Below are positions 15,499 through 24,600 of a stretch of 58,726 nt of DNA, piece after piece. Location: IMG/VR virus record IMGVR_UViG_3300010391_000099, positions 1 through 58,726 of that record; one strand, given 5' to 3'. Within the stretch, counting starts at the first letter, position 1; the number at the start of each line of letters is the position of its first letter. Source of the DNA: a virus. The position numbers and the translations under genes are program-made. The notes under the pieces are model-generated. The model searched no databases. It saw only the letters and a program-made list of their open reading frames with translations, and was not told the origin of the DNA.

Positions 15499-17913
15499 AT
15501 GCCAGCGAGAATCGCCGAGCAATTTTCTTTCGGCGGAGTTGACTCGCGCAGCAATCCTACTAATTTCGTTCCTGAAAGAAGTTTGAGATGTAAGAACTTT
15601 GCTCCGCAACAAAACGGCAGTCTGCGGCTTCGTTTGGGGTACACCAACCCCACGATGTCCACGCAGGACACTTCTACAGCCATTCATTCGGGAGAGTATT
15701 TCGAGCTTTGGAGCGGGTCGCAGTACGTTCTCTTCGGGCAAAGCACGGGACTGAAGAGAATCAATCTTCTTACGGGAGATGTGGTTTCGGTCGGTACGCT
15801 GGACAGTTCAAACCCGTGGAACGTCTTCCGCGCCAACAACAAGATTTTCTTAGGCAATGGCACGGATATGAAGTCGTATGACGGGGTAACGCTGCGGAAC
15901 ATCGGTATTCAAGCGCCGATAATCAAGGGCAGCGTTCAGGATGACGCCAGCAACGCGACCAACGATGCTTCCGGCGGAACGGTAGCGTGGTCGAATGTGA
16001 CCAACGCCTTAGTCTCTGACGACCTCCGGGCGGATGTTATTTTGGCGGCTGGACAGACCAGCCAGTTTTTGAAGATCACCGGATTTGATTTCTCGGCCAT
16101 TCCGTCCAACGCCACCCTCACAGGAGTACAGGTCAGGGTTGAGTCAAGGCGAGGCATAGGCAACCCCAGCTTTACTCGCACTGTGTATTTGGTCAAGAAC
16201 AACGCTGTGGTTTTAGAAAGCGAGAAGTTGGTCGAGAACAAAGGAAAGTTGAACAACGTGTTCGATAGCAACGAGGACTTTGGGGTAGATGGAGACCTTT
16301 GGGCTACAAGCCTAGTTCGTGCGGATGTGATTGCTTCTACCTTTGGGGTGGCCGTGCGAGTAACCGCCTTGGGAGCGTTTCAGTGGTTGGTTGACTACAT
16401 TCGGATGAAAGTTTTCTACATTGCCCCCGGAGCAGGGGTAACGGTAGCGGCTTCCACGGCGGCAACAGGCAGTTTCAGCGCGACGACTCTTTCGGGCTAT
16501 CAAGGGTACATAGCCTATCGAAACCGAATCACGCAGCACGTTGGGAATCGGGCTGCGGTTGGTTCGCGGGTAACGATTGCTTCAGGAGTAACGAATGCCG
16601 TGCTGGTTTTCAGCGGCCTCCCCGATCTCAGCACCACCGACGCCGAGTGGGACAAGATGCTAGCTAGGACACCAGATGGCGGCGAGGTTCCCTACGCTTT
16701 CATTGATGCGCTGGGGAACTTCATTGTAGCGGGAAACACGGCAACGGTTTTCACCGTCACTCTTCCCACCGTTGACTTCAACGCCGAGCTTCCGACGCGC
16801 AATGGCGTGCCGCCGCCGATGAACAGATTTGCGCGAGTGCTGGGAAGAGTGTTCGGAGTTTCAGACATCGAGCCGACCATCATCCGCTATTCAGAAGCGG
16901 AAGAAGATGCGGTCAGCGGGGATTTCTTGGGACGGCCAGAGGAAAGTTGGCCGGGAAACAACGCTGAAGTTTTCCCGACAGGGGAGCCGACTACGTGCTT
17001 GGCGGAGAGAGAGTTTGAAGGCTGGTTCTTTTCCCGAAATCATCTGGCAATCTGGTCGGAAGTATTGCGGCAGATGGGCGCAAACCCGTGGCGCGGCCCG
17101 TGGCCCGCAGGGTGCGCGGGCGAGAGAGCCTTCACCGAGACTCCATACGGCCCCGTGTGGCTGAGCGGAGATAAGCAGTTGATGACCTTTGCGGGGGAAG
17201 GGCCGCAAGTTATCAGCGAAGAGTACGAGAAGGCGTTGCTGGAGAAGATTTCAGACGCGAATCTTTCCGCTGCCGAAGTCAGCTACCTCCGCGATCCTGC
17301 TCAGTCAGTGGACAAGGTGATGGTGAAAGGGAAAGACTCCTCGAACAATCCCGTGGTTGTGCTTCACGACATGAGGATTCGGGATGCGCGCAGTCCTATT
17401 GGGCAGGGATACGAGTACACCTACACGGGGATGACGCCGAACATTCTGGTTCCAATTCGAGATGCGAACAAAAAGCAGCGGTTGTGGTGCGGGGACACGG
17501 CGGGAAAGTTTCACCAAGTAGAAGATGGAAATATGGACGGCGTGAGCAACAACACCTACACAGGAGACTACATCGGACTGTTTCCTTTGGGTGAAGACGA
17601 CCCGCTGGCGGTGGAAGCGGTGTGGGAAGGCGACGAGACTGTCATCTTCTCTTATGCCGACAGTCTTGATTCTGCACTGGCGGACTTCACCGAGAAGTCA
17701 ACCGAAACTCCGCATTCCGTGGATGAACCGTTGCGCCACATCGCCAAGATTGGAGTAGCGACGAACAAACTCTACTACCGCTTCCAGTTGTCAAGTCATC
17801 CAGGGGACGGAGATTTTTCTTTGGGAGACCCACCCTATGTACCTGTAAACGATTATGGGGTGATTTACTCTGCCCGGTTGAAGCAGGGGCGGACGAGACC
17901 GGAAGGACGCTGA
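15499..17913 (+). CDS. Tail nozzle / P22 gp10- or T7 gp12-like protein
   Basis: An 804-aa beta-rich protein following the adaptor. Its N-terminus (FSFGGVDSRSNPTNF then ERSLRCKNFAPQQNGSLRLR) is the pattern that opens phage nozzle and 'stabilisation' proteins, which form a hexameric beta-propeller closing the short tail. Repeated short beta segments follow through the protein. A jelly-roll-like insertion may lie near 140-300. ATG 15499 follows the previous TAG by two bases. It should form the distal tube to which the fibre attaches. Confidence 0.75.
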   Translation: MPARIAEQFSFGGVDSRSNPTNFVPERSLRCKNFAPQQNGSLRLRLGYTNPTMSTQDTSTAIHSGEYFELWSGSQYVLFGQSTGLKRINLLTGDVVSVGTLDSSNPWNVFRANNKIFLGNGTDMKSYDGVTLRNIGIQAPIIKGSVQDDASNATNDASGGTVAWSNVTNALVSDDLRADVILAAGQTSQFLKITGFDFSAIPSNATLTGVQVRVESRRGIGNPSFTRTVYLVKNNAVVLESEKLVENKGKLNNVFDSNEDFGVDGDLWATSLVRADVIASTFGVAVRVTALGAFQWLVDYIRMKVFYIAPGAGVTVAASTAATGSFSATTLSGYQGYIAYRNRITQHVGNRAAVGSRVTIASGVTNAVLVFSGLPDLSTTDAEWDKMLARTPDGGEVPYAFIDALGNFIVAGNTATVFTVTLPTVDFNAELPTRNGVPPPMNRFARVLGRVFGVSDIEPTIIRYSEAEEDAVSGDFLGRPEESWPGNNAEVFPTGEPTTCLAEREFEGWFFSRNHLAIWSEVLRQMGANPWRGPWPAGCAGERAFTETPYGPVWLSGDKQLMTFAGEGPQVISEEYEKALLEKISDANLSAAEVSYLRDPAQSVDKVMVKGKDSSNNPVVVLHDMRIRDARSPIGQGYEYTYTGMTPNILVPIRDANKKQRLWCGDTAGKFHQVEDGNMDGVSNNTYTGDYIGLFPLGEDDPLAVEAVWEGDETVIFSYADSLDSALADFTEKSTETPHSVDEPLRHIAKIGVATNKLYYRFQLSSHPGDGDFSLGDPPYVPVNDYGVIYSARLKQGRTRPEGR

Positions 17914-18407
17914 TGAGCCGCTTTGAGAAGTTGCCGGAGAATTGGGGACAAGCGCGACCGATTGTGCAGAAGATTTCCGATGAGCTTACGGCGCAAAGCA
18001 TCACACTGGCAGGAACTCGGCGTCGTCCAGAGCCTCCAACGAATCTTCAAGCGCAGGGCGGTTCTTTGGAGATTCTTCTGACGTGGAATGCAGCCTCCTT
18101 GAGCAAGGGAATAGTTGGCTGGAAGGTTTTCAAGGACAACGAGAACAACCTTGTTGCCACCATCAAGGATTTCAACACACGGCAGTACAAGCACAAGATG
18201 CCAGCGGACACGACAGCGGCGTTCTATGTGTGCTCCATAAACTCTCTTGACCGCGAATCCATCAAAGTGCAGGTGATTGGAAAGTCGAACACGGACAAAC
18301 TGGTAACTACGGGAACTGCTGGAGCAACCAGCGGAACTCCAGCAGAGCCTCCTCCTGAATGGCCGGATGAGCCTTTTGGTGGTGGAAACGTGCCGATCCC
18401 ACTCTAA
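17913..18407 (+). CDS. Fibronectin-III-like minor tail protein
   Basis: A 164-aa protein whose centre (residues about 40-125) reads as a fibronectin type III domain: PPTNLQAQGG, ILLTWNAAS, GWKVFKDNENN and a later YVCSINS. FN3 domains in phages often bind carbohydrate or act as spacers on virion surfaces. The tail is Pro/Gly-rich. ATG 17913 overlaps the nozzle stop (TGATG), so the pair is co-translated. Confidence 0.65.
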   Translation: MSRFEKLPENWGQARPIVQKISDELTAQSITLAGTRRRPEPPTNLQAQGGSLEILLTWNAASLSKGIVGWKVFKDNENNLVATIKDFNTRQYKHKMPADTTAAFYVCSINSLDRESIKVQVIGKSNTDKLVTTGTAGATSGTPAEPPPEWPDEPFGGGNVPIPL

Positions 18408-18865
18408 TGCGTAAACTCAGAGCCTTGCCGATTGACTTCCTCTCCGGCTCAGGAGTCGTGCATCCAGCCGATCCGCAGTTGTTCAAAGCAGCGCAGGTTT
18501 TTTGCCAAGAGCAATTGGGCAACGAGGTCAATCTCGGCAAGATGACGAAGTGCTGGATTGTTTTTGAAGAGAACGAGGACGGCTCGCTGCTGCGAGTGGT
18601 CGCTATCGGAGGGATTGTATGGCGGCTGGACATACCCTTGTTCCACGTTGCCAAGCCTTCTAACGGCGCAGGCCGAGAGGGGATGGTGTCTTCGCTGCGG
18701 GCCAGTGAATTGTTGTACGAGCGCATTAAGTCTTACGTCGAGGACAACGGCGGGCGCGGGTACGAAGTATTCATCGGAGTGCAGGATGACGCCGAGGGAA
18801 CGTGGGCTAGATTTCTGGAGAAGATTGGCGCGAAGAAAGCGCAGCGGTATGTGGTTACGGCCTAA
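18407..18865 (+). CDS. Possible GNAT-like acetyltransferase
   Basis: A 152-aa protein starting at ATG 18407, overlapping the previous TAA. The layout (VVAIGGIVWRLDIPLF near 63-78, SSLRASELLYERIKSYVEDNGGRGY near 94-118, then WARFLEKIGAKKAQRY at the end) follows the acceptor strand, CoA-side helix and terminal helix of the GNAT fold, but the usual R/Q-x-x-G-x-G/A pyrophosphate loop is not evident. It could act on small molecules or protein N-termini. Confidence in function is low; the gene itself is solid. Confidence 0.5.
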   Translation: MRKLRALPIDFLSGSGVVHPADPQLFKAAQVFCQEQLGNEVNLGKMTKCWIVFEENEDGSLLRVVAIGGIVWRLDIPLFHVAKPSNGAGREGMVSSLRASELLYERIKSYVEDNGGRGYEVFIGVQDDAEGTWARFLEKIGAKKAQRYVVTA

Positions 18866-18889
18866 CAAGAAGGCAACTGGAGGTGTGAA

Positions 18890-19381
18890 GTGTGCTTAGG
18901 CGGCGGCGGGTCAAGCGGGCCAGGAGAGCAGCAAGAAAGATTCACCGGCCAGTTGGCCGACATCTTCCGTTCGAGAGAGAACGAGCTATTCCCGTTTCTA
19001 CGGTCACGTATTAGGGGAGGACTGCCGTTTCTCCCGCAGCTTCTTGACTTCCAGGGAGGACAGTTAGCGCGGCAGTTTGCTCCCGTGCGGGCGGCGCAAG
19101 CGAGGCGGTTTGCGCGGATGGGAGACTTGCCAAGCGGTTTCCGCGAGCAGTCTGAGGTTGACCTGGGGACAGGGCAAGCACGGGCGTTTGACGACCAGGT
19201 AACGCGAGCTTTGCTTTTGGATGAAGAAACGAGAGCGCGGGCAGCGGGAATGCTGAACCCGCTGGGCTATGCCAACGCCGCGCAGCAAGGCTACTCCAGT
19301 ATTCTAGGCAATCAACAGCCAAGTCCGTGGGCGGGTATTCTTGGCGGGGCACTCGGCGGATTGGCGGGAGCGTTCCTCTAA
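18890..19381 (+). CDS. Met-Cys ejection-module protein 1 (gp14-like)
   Basis: A 163-aa protein starting at GTG 18890 after a strong site (GGAGGTG). It begins MCLGGGGSSG and ends with a Gly/Ala/Leu stretch (ILGGALGGLAGAFL) able to enter a membrane. T7 internal core protein gp14, which forms the outer-membrane part of the DNA-ejection channel, also begins Met-Cys and occupies this place before large internal proteins. I infer the same role. Four neighbours share the Met-Cys start. Confidence 0.65.
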   Translation: MCLGGGGSSGPGEQQERFTGQLADIFRSRENELFPFLRSRIRGGLPFLPQLLDFQGGQLARQFAPVRAAQARRFARMGDLPSGFREQSEVDLGTGQARAFDDQVTRALLLDEETRARAAGMLNPLGYANAAQQGYSSILGNQQPSPWAGILGGALGGLAGAFL

Positions 19382-19641
19382 TGTGCAACCTCAGCAGCCT
19401 TGGTAGTTTTCTATCCCCAGGCGTGGCGATGGCAAAGCATCCCAACATTGCCGCCGCTGTCTCTCCTGCGGCAGCGATTGCAATGGGTAAACTTGACCCG
19501 CGCATCTTCAGCTTGCTACTTCAATTAACCCAATCACCCAACGGGGGCACACCGCAAGGAATGGATTTTGGGATGTCGCAGTCAGGTGCTCAACCACCTG
19601 GGCCGCTTACTGGTTCTATGCTTTCGCGGGGACTCTACTAA
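19381..19641 (+). CDS. Met-Cys ejection-module protein 2 (86 aa)
   Basis: Starts at ATG 19381, overlapping the previous TAA. It begins MCNLSSLGSFLSPG and ends GPLTGSMLSRGLY. Both ends match the next protein (MCNLGSLLFK and GPVTGSLLSQGYQGF), showing a tandem duplication. A hydrophobic Ala-rich middle (NIAAAVSPAAAIAMG) could be membrane-active. Likely packaged with the ejection complex; function is inferred from neighbours. Confidence 0.6.
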   Translation: MCNLSSLGSFLSPGVAMAKHPNIAAAVSPAAAIAMGKLDPRIFSLLLQLTQSPNGGTPQGMDFGMSQSGAQPPGPLTGSMLSRGLY

Positions 19642-19642
19642 A

Positions 19643-19972
19643 ATGTGCAACCTCGGCTCATTACTTTTCAAGACCGTTCCGACGATCTCAAATGTTGGCG
19701 GTCAGTTCTCCGCGCAGAACGTCCAGCAGATAACGCCACTAGGGAAGATTCTAGGTGCTGGGCTGCAAGGTTTAAGTGGTGGGCTACAGCAGCAACCACA
19801 ACCAAAGGGAGTTTTCCCCAGCTTCACCGTGCAGCAGCCGATGGAAGAAGCTGGTAGTGCTGGGCCAGTGACAGGCTCTCTTCTGTCGCAAGGCTATCAG
19901 GGATTCCTCTCGCCGCAGGATGAGATTCTGAAACGGTTGATGCAGCAGAGCGGCGGGATGATGAGGTTCTAG
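19643..19972 (+). CDS. Met-Cys ejection-module protein 3 (109 aa)
   Basis: ATG 19643 begins right after the previous stop. The protein starts MCNLGSLLFKT, has a Gln/Gly-rich middle and carries GPVTGSLLSQGYQGF near the C-terminus, so it is a longer paralogue of the 86-aa protein. The last part (EILKRLMQQSGGMMRF) is an amphipathic helix. Likely a virion-internal protein. Confidence 0.6.
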   Translation: MCNLGSLLFKTVPTISNVGGQFSAQNVQQITPLGKILGAGLQGLSGGLQQQPQPKGVFPSFTVQQPMEEAGSAGPVTGSLLSQGYQGFLSPQDEILKRLMQQSGGMMRF

Positions 19973-19984
19973 GGAGAAACTGCG

Positions 19985-21232
19985 ATGTGCCTGACGAAAG
20001 AATTGTTCCAGCCTGCGGGCACGCTAGGGAACCTGCCACCGGATGCCATTCGCACCGAGTCTCGTCCAGTGGGTGAGGATGAACAGGGGCCGAGGGTGCG
20101 CGGAGTGGTGCGTCAAGTGCCGACGAAGTTTGGACGGTTCTTGCAGTATGCGCTTCCGGTTTTGCAAGGCGGGTTGATGGGCGCGGGATCGCTGCGTCGC
20201 GGCCAAGGGGGAGGATTTCTGCGGGGTGTAGGTCAAGGTTTTGCTGGGTCGAGCGGTTACTTCAACGACCTTCAGCAACAGCAGTTGGCGAGCCAACAAG
20301 GGCAGCAACGTCTGGGACTAGAAGAGCGCAGGGTGGTAGCGGCGGAGAGAGAAGCTGGGCAAGACCCGATTGTAGCGCGAGACACCATCGTTGGCCCAGA
20401 CGGGAATCCGCAGGTTGTGGGGATCACGCGCAGCGGAAAGACGGTTCCGATTGGCAGTGCACCGCAAGCGCCTGCGAAAGAAGAGCAGCCAGTCGGAGGG
20501 CCGCTCTTCCGGACAGTGCCAGGGCAACCAGAACAAGAACAACCTTTCCTACTCTTCCCTAGCGGTCGGATGCAACCGGGATTCACTGAGGAGACTCAGC
20601 AGTTGCCAGCGGGGGCGGGTATTGCGCCATCGGTTCCTGCGCGGCCACCTATCAGTACAACCACACAGGTTCCATTCACGCGCCCACGTCAGAAGGAAGA
20701 ACCCAGAAGCGCGCTTGACTTGCAGATTGCTCGGCGAGAGGAAGAGTTGGGCCGGAAACTGACAGCGGCGGAGATTGACCGGATTCGTCGCAGGCCGACA
20801 GGCGAGGGCGGTGTTGGTGGCGGACTAACCGCGAATCAGAATCGGGTGCTGGACAGGATTGACAAAGAAACGAAGGAAAGGCAGCAGCCGATTATTGATG
20901 AAGCTACTAAAGTCGGCAACAGGTTCCGCCCAACCGAGCAACAGAAAGAGCAATTGCGGCAGATTTCTGAGCAGTCTACCGAAGCGAAGGAGCAGGCGTA
21001 TGACGGCGTTCCTGCGAACAAGATTCCCTTCCTGCGCGGCGGTCAGAAGCCGGGCGGAAACGGTAAACCAAAGCCTGCGCCGCAAGTGAATCAACAGCAG
21101 ATTACCGAAGCGGCCAACTTCGCCCTTCAGCGGGCGGGGAATGACCGCAATCGAGCAGTCCAATTGGTGAATTCGAGCGATATGGATTCCGCTTCCAAGA
21201 GTGCGGTCATACGTGCGATTCAAGGGCGGTGA
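19985..21232 (+). CDS. Met-Cys ejection-module protein 4 (415 aa)
   Basis: A Gln-, Gly- and Arg-rich protein, largely disordered, starting MCLTKELFQPAG at ATG 19985 with CTAGGGAGAAAC upstream. A Gly-rich stretch near residues 60-92 (ALPVLQGGLMGAG then GFLRGVGQGFAG) may be membrane-interacting; residues 230-330 are charged helices, and the end (ALQRAGNDRNRAVQLVNSS) is a small helical domain. It contains one VPFT motif (20669-20680) related to the VPFR motifs of the following 2541-aa protein, linking the two. Probably an internal virion protein ejected with DNA. Confidence 0.6.
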   Translation: MCLTKELFQPAGTLGNLPPDAIRTESRPVGEDEQGPRVRGVVRQVPTKFGRFLQYALPVLQGGLMGAGSLRRGQGGGFLRGVGQGFAGSSGYFNDLQQQQLASQQGQQRLGLEERRVVAAEREAGQDPIVARDTIVGPDGNPQVVGITRSGKTVPIGSAPQAPAKEEQPVGGPLFRTVPGQPEQEQPFLLFPSGRMQPGFTEETQQLPAGAGIAPSVPARPPISTTTQVPFTRPRQKEEPRSALDLQIARREEELGRKLTAAEIDRIRRRPTGEGGVGGGLTANQNRVLDRIDKETKERQQPIIDEATKVGNRFRPTEQQKEQLRQISEQSTEAKEQAYDGVPANKIPFLRGGQKPGGNGKPKPAPQVNQQQITEAANFALQRAGNDRNRAVQLVNSSDMDSASKSAVIRAIQGR

Positions 21233-21609
21233 AGTTTGCGCCGATAATTTCGGCGTAGAAAAAATGCCGAAACAATTGAGGTTGCCATAAGAACCAGCCC
21301 AGCCAAGAAGTTTGTTTGCATCCACACGATAGAAAGGGTGAAAGTTACATACAACAGCAACAGAAGAGAGTGATACGCCACAGATTTGAAAGTGGCATTC
21401 TCCCTAAGACGCGCTTTATTCGGGGACAAAAAAACTTTGTAGACGCCGAAGGCCAGCAAGCCGAGGAAGAGAATCCCGATGGTTTCTTCGGAAAGCGCCG
21501 GAAAGACTATGTAATTCACAATGACTAAGAAACCAAAGATGATGAAGAATGCTCGATTGTCTGGCGAAAGAGCCATCGCGTTGCTGTTTCCAAATCGGAA
21601 TCCCGACAC
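21220..21609 (-). CDS. Opposite-strand multi-pass membrane protein (129 aa)
   Basis: The only leftward gene within the structural region. It fills the 416-base gap between two rightward genes and overlaps the end of the first by 13 bases. The protein has four hydrophobic segments (for example FFIIFGFLVIVNYIVF, GILFLGLLAFGVYKVF, LLLLLYVTFTLSIV and FLAGLVLMATSIVSAFF) and a basic tail. GTG at 21609 has AAAGGA just upstream; an ATG at 21576 is the alternative. An inserted moron, a superinfection-exclusion protein or an antiholin would fit, but nothing identifies it. Confidence 0.7.
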   Translation of the reverse strand: MSGFRFGNSNAMALSPDNRAFFIIFGFLVIVNYIVFPALSEETIGILFLGLLAFGVYKVFLSPNKARLRENATFKSVAYHSLLLLLYVTFTLSIVWMQTNFLAGLVLMATSIVSAFFLRRNYRRKLHRP

Positions 21610-21648
21610 ACTATCCTTTGGAATTCGGGGCTGTCAAGGAAAACCTTT

Positions 21649-24600
21649 GTGGCAACTCAAGAGAATCCGCTAATCCAAAGCCTGACTAGAGCAGGAACAA
21701 AAACGGGAAACCCTCTCATTAGGAGTTTGCAACAAGTTCCACTGGAAGAAGAAAAACCCGGAATTGGCAGATTCGTGCCAGATTTTCTTCGTCGCGCCCT
21801 AGAATCGGAATTTGTTCAACAGGGAGTCGTTGAGCCAGGACAAGCAATCATCGAGAGTGCGGCCTCAATACCACAAGCATTTTTGCCAAGAGAGGAAGTC
21901 GGCCCACTCCGCAGGAGTGAACTTGCGGCCCTTAGGGGAGCGCGTGCTATTGCTGAAACCGCTTTAGGTGCGTTCGCACCATTAGAAACCGCAGCGGAGG
22001 CGATTGAGCCAGCAGTAGAATCCTTAGCTGATCTCAATCCGCTGCAAAGGGCTGCGATGCTGGCGAATCCAGCCACAGCGATTACCTCGGAAGCGGCGAG
22101 AGTCCTAGACCCTAGAGCGCGAGGGACACGGAATGTACTGGAATCAGCTTTTGCTCCATCGGCAGCAGCGGCTACGCAGATTCTTTCTGCGCTTGCTGGG
22201 CCTGTTGAAGCGAATCCTGAATTGGCCGATGTTCCTTTCTCGACCTTTCTGACTACTCCAGGTGCGGCACAGTCAACCATTCCAGAAGTTCGAGAAGTGT
22301 CTGAATTTGTTGGAAGTCTGCTGCCTTTCCTTGCGGTAGGTGCTGGCGCGGAAAGGATAAAGCTACCGGGGCCGCGAGTTGCTACTCCCGTAGAAGCGCC
22401 GCGCCCGATTCGCGGTCTTCTGCCAGGTCAAGTTGTTCCGCCTGAAGTCAGAACTTTTATCGGGCCATCCGAGAAGCCACTAGTTACGCCGCCGCCTGCG
22501 GATGTTTCTGCGGTACGCGGCGTTCCAGCGGAAGTTCCTTTTCGTATAGAGACACGGCCTTCGAGACTACTGACGCCTGGCGAACCTGAAATATCTCTTG
22601 GTGTCAGGGCTGCTCAGTTGCCAGAGCCGAGGATCATTACTCCTCCGCCTATTCAACGGAGAGCGTTGCCGCCTGCTAGACCAACAGCCGAAGAGATTCT
22701 AGCTGGTAGGTTTCAGCCACCCCCTGAGGGAGCTTTGGAGACAGCCGCGCCGCTGACCAATCGGCAGATTATGGAGCGTGCGCCTATCAGAGAAGTAATC
22801 CGCCAGCAGGTACGGGAAGCCGTTCGTACAGAAGTTAGACAAGCAGTAGCTGAGGAGCTAGGCGTACCGTTCCGAGAGGCCAAACCTGTAGAAGCCGCCA
22901 CAAGGCCAGAATTAGCTCAGGAGCCACGAACGGCGGCTATACCGCCTACGGCGGAGGCCATCCGGACTCCTGAAGCCCTACAGCGGCCACAGGAAGCCCC
23001 AGCGCGGCCTATTGCGGAAGCGCCAGCGGTTCCTTTCCGCCCCGAACTCCGCGAAACCACCCCGCAGGAAAGAATCAGGACGTTGGAAGCGGAAACCGGA
23101 GAGTTGACTAAGAGAGTAGGTCAAGCGCGCACGACGCAAGAGCGTACAGAAGTTGAACAGCGGATTCGGGAGAATGAAGGCTTGCTGCGGGAGATGCGGG
23201 GAGAAGAAGCTGCTGCTCCTACCGCTGCGCCGCAAGTTCCTTTCCGAGAGCCAGCGGAAGAAGCGGTTCCGAAGCCAGATCGTTTCCGCGACCTAGCGCC
23301 TGAGAAGAGGCAGCAGTTATCCAGGGCGGTTGAGGAAGACATTGTTGACCTAGAGAAGCAGTTGCGGATTTCCGGTCTTGGGGAGCCGATGGGGTTGGGA
23401 GAAGAGAGGGTACGCCTGAGAGAAGACATTGCGGAAAAGAGAGCGTTGCTGGAAGAACTGCGCGGCAACGTGCGGGAACTTGGAGACGAGTGGGTGTCGT
23501 CCGTGCGCGGATTGAAAGGAAGCCGAGCGTCGTTGGCGAGAGAGATTGTGTCTGACAAGAAGAGGGCGACCCACCCGCTCACGCCAACCGAACAAGACTT
23601 GATTCAGAGCATTGGTGACGGTTTCAACCTCGGAAAAGGAAAGCTGGCAAAGACCGACCCGATGCGCCGCTGGCCGTTGAATGAAGCGAAGGCGCTGAAC
23701 TCACTCATCAAGCGTGGCGTGCTGAAGGTAGTGGAAAAAACGGATGGCCGCCGTGTGATTGAAATAGACGCGGCAGCCGCCGACCGTGCGCTGGGAGAGG
23801 CGATTGCCAAGGAAGCCAATGTAGGAACGGGTAGCAGGAAAGCTCCCGACTTCGGCGGAGCCGGATTTCTTTCGACGGCAGAGGAGGTAGCAGGACTTGC
23901 TCCACTGGAACACCCAAGAGAGAGCGGGTTTGGGCGGGAAGAGAGTCGTGGGCGTCGTGGTGGTAGCGGCGGCGGGCCAGCTAGTGAAATCGTGGCTGAG
24001 TACGGTGGTCGGAACCAAGTCTTCACCCGTGATGCCTATGACGCCGCGCTTCGCAGTGTCAACGAAAAGACAGGGAGATTGAATCTTGGCGCTGATCCTA
24101 CGGTCGCCAAAGACCTTGTAACCATTGGCGGGTATCACTTTGAGGCGGGGCTGCGGACGTTCGCGCAGTGGTCGCAAGCGATGGTGCGGACGGTGGGAGA
24201 GAGGGTTCGCCCGCTGCTGGAGCAGTTGTGGAGCCAAGTGCGGGAGCGGTTTGGGCGTGAGACGCCGACTTTCTACAGTCGTGCGGCAAAGACGCTGGCA
24301 CAGAAGATGCCCGCGAGTGCTACGGCGGAGCAAGTTCGCGGGATTCTTCGCGGGCAGGGAAGTGGGGTAACGGCGGAAGAATTGAAGTGGATTGGGCTAG
24401 AGGACTTCCTGGCGGGGAAGGAGAAGGTGTCGAAGCAGGAGGTCTTGGAGTTCATCCGACAGAATGATGTGAAGATTGAGGAAGTATCGAAGGGAGCACT
24501 GCGCCGATTCCCCTTATTCCTTGAAAGCAAGACAAAAGAGGGGAAGAGGCAGTGGGTAACGAATGAGGGGGATTACGAATACGTCATAACGCAAGAGAGT

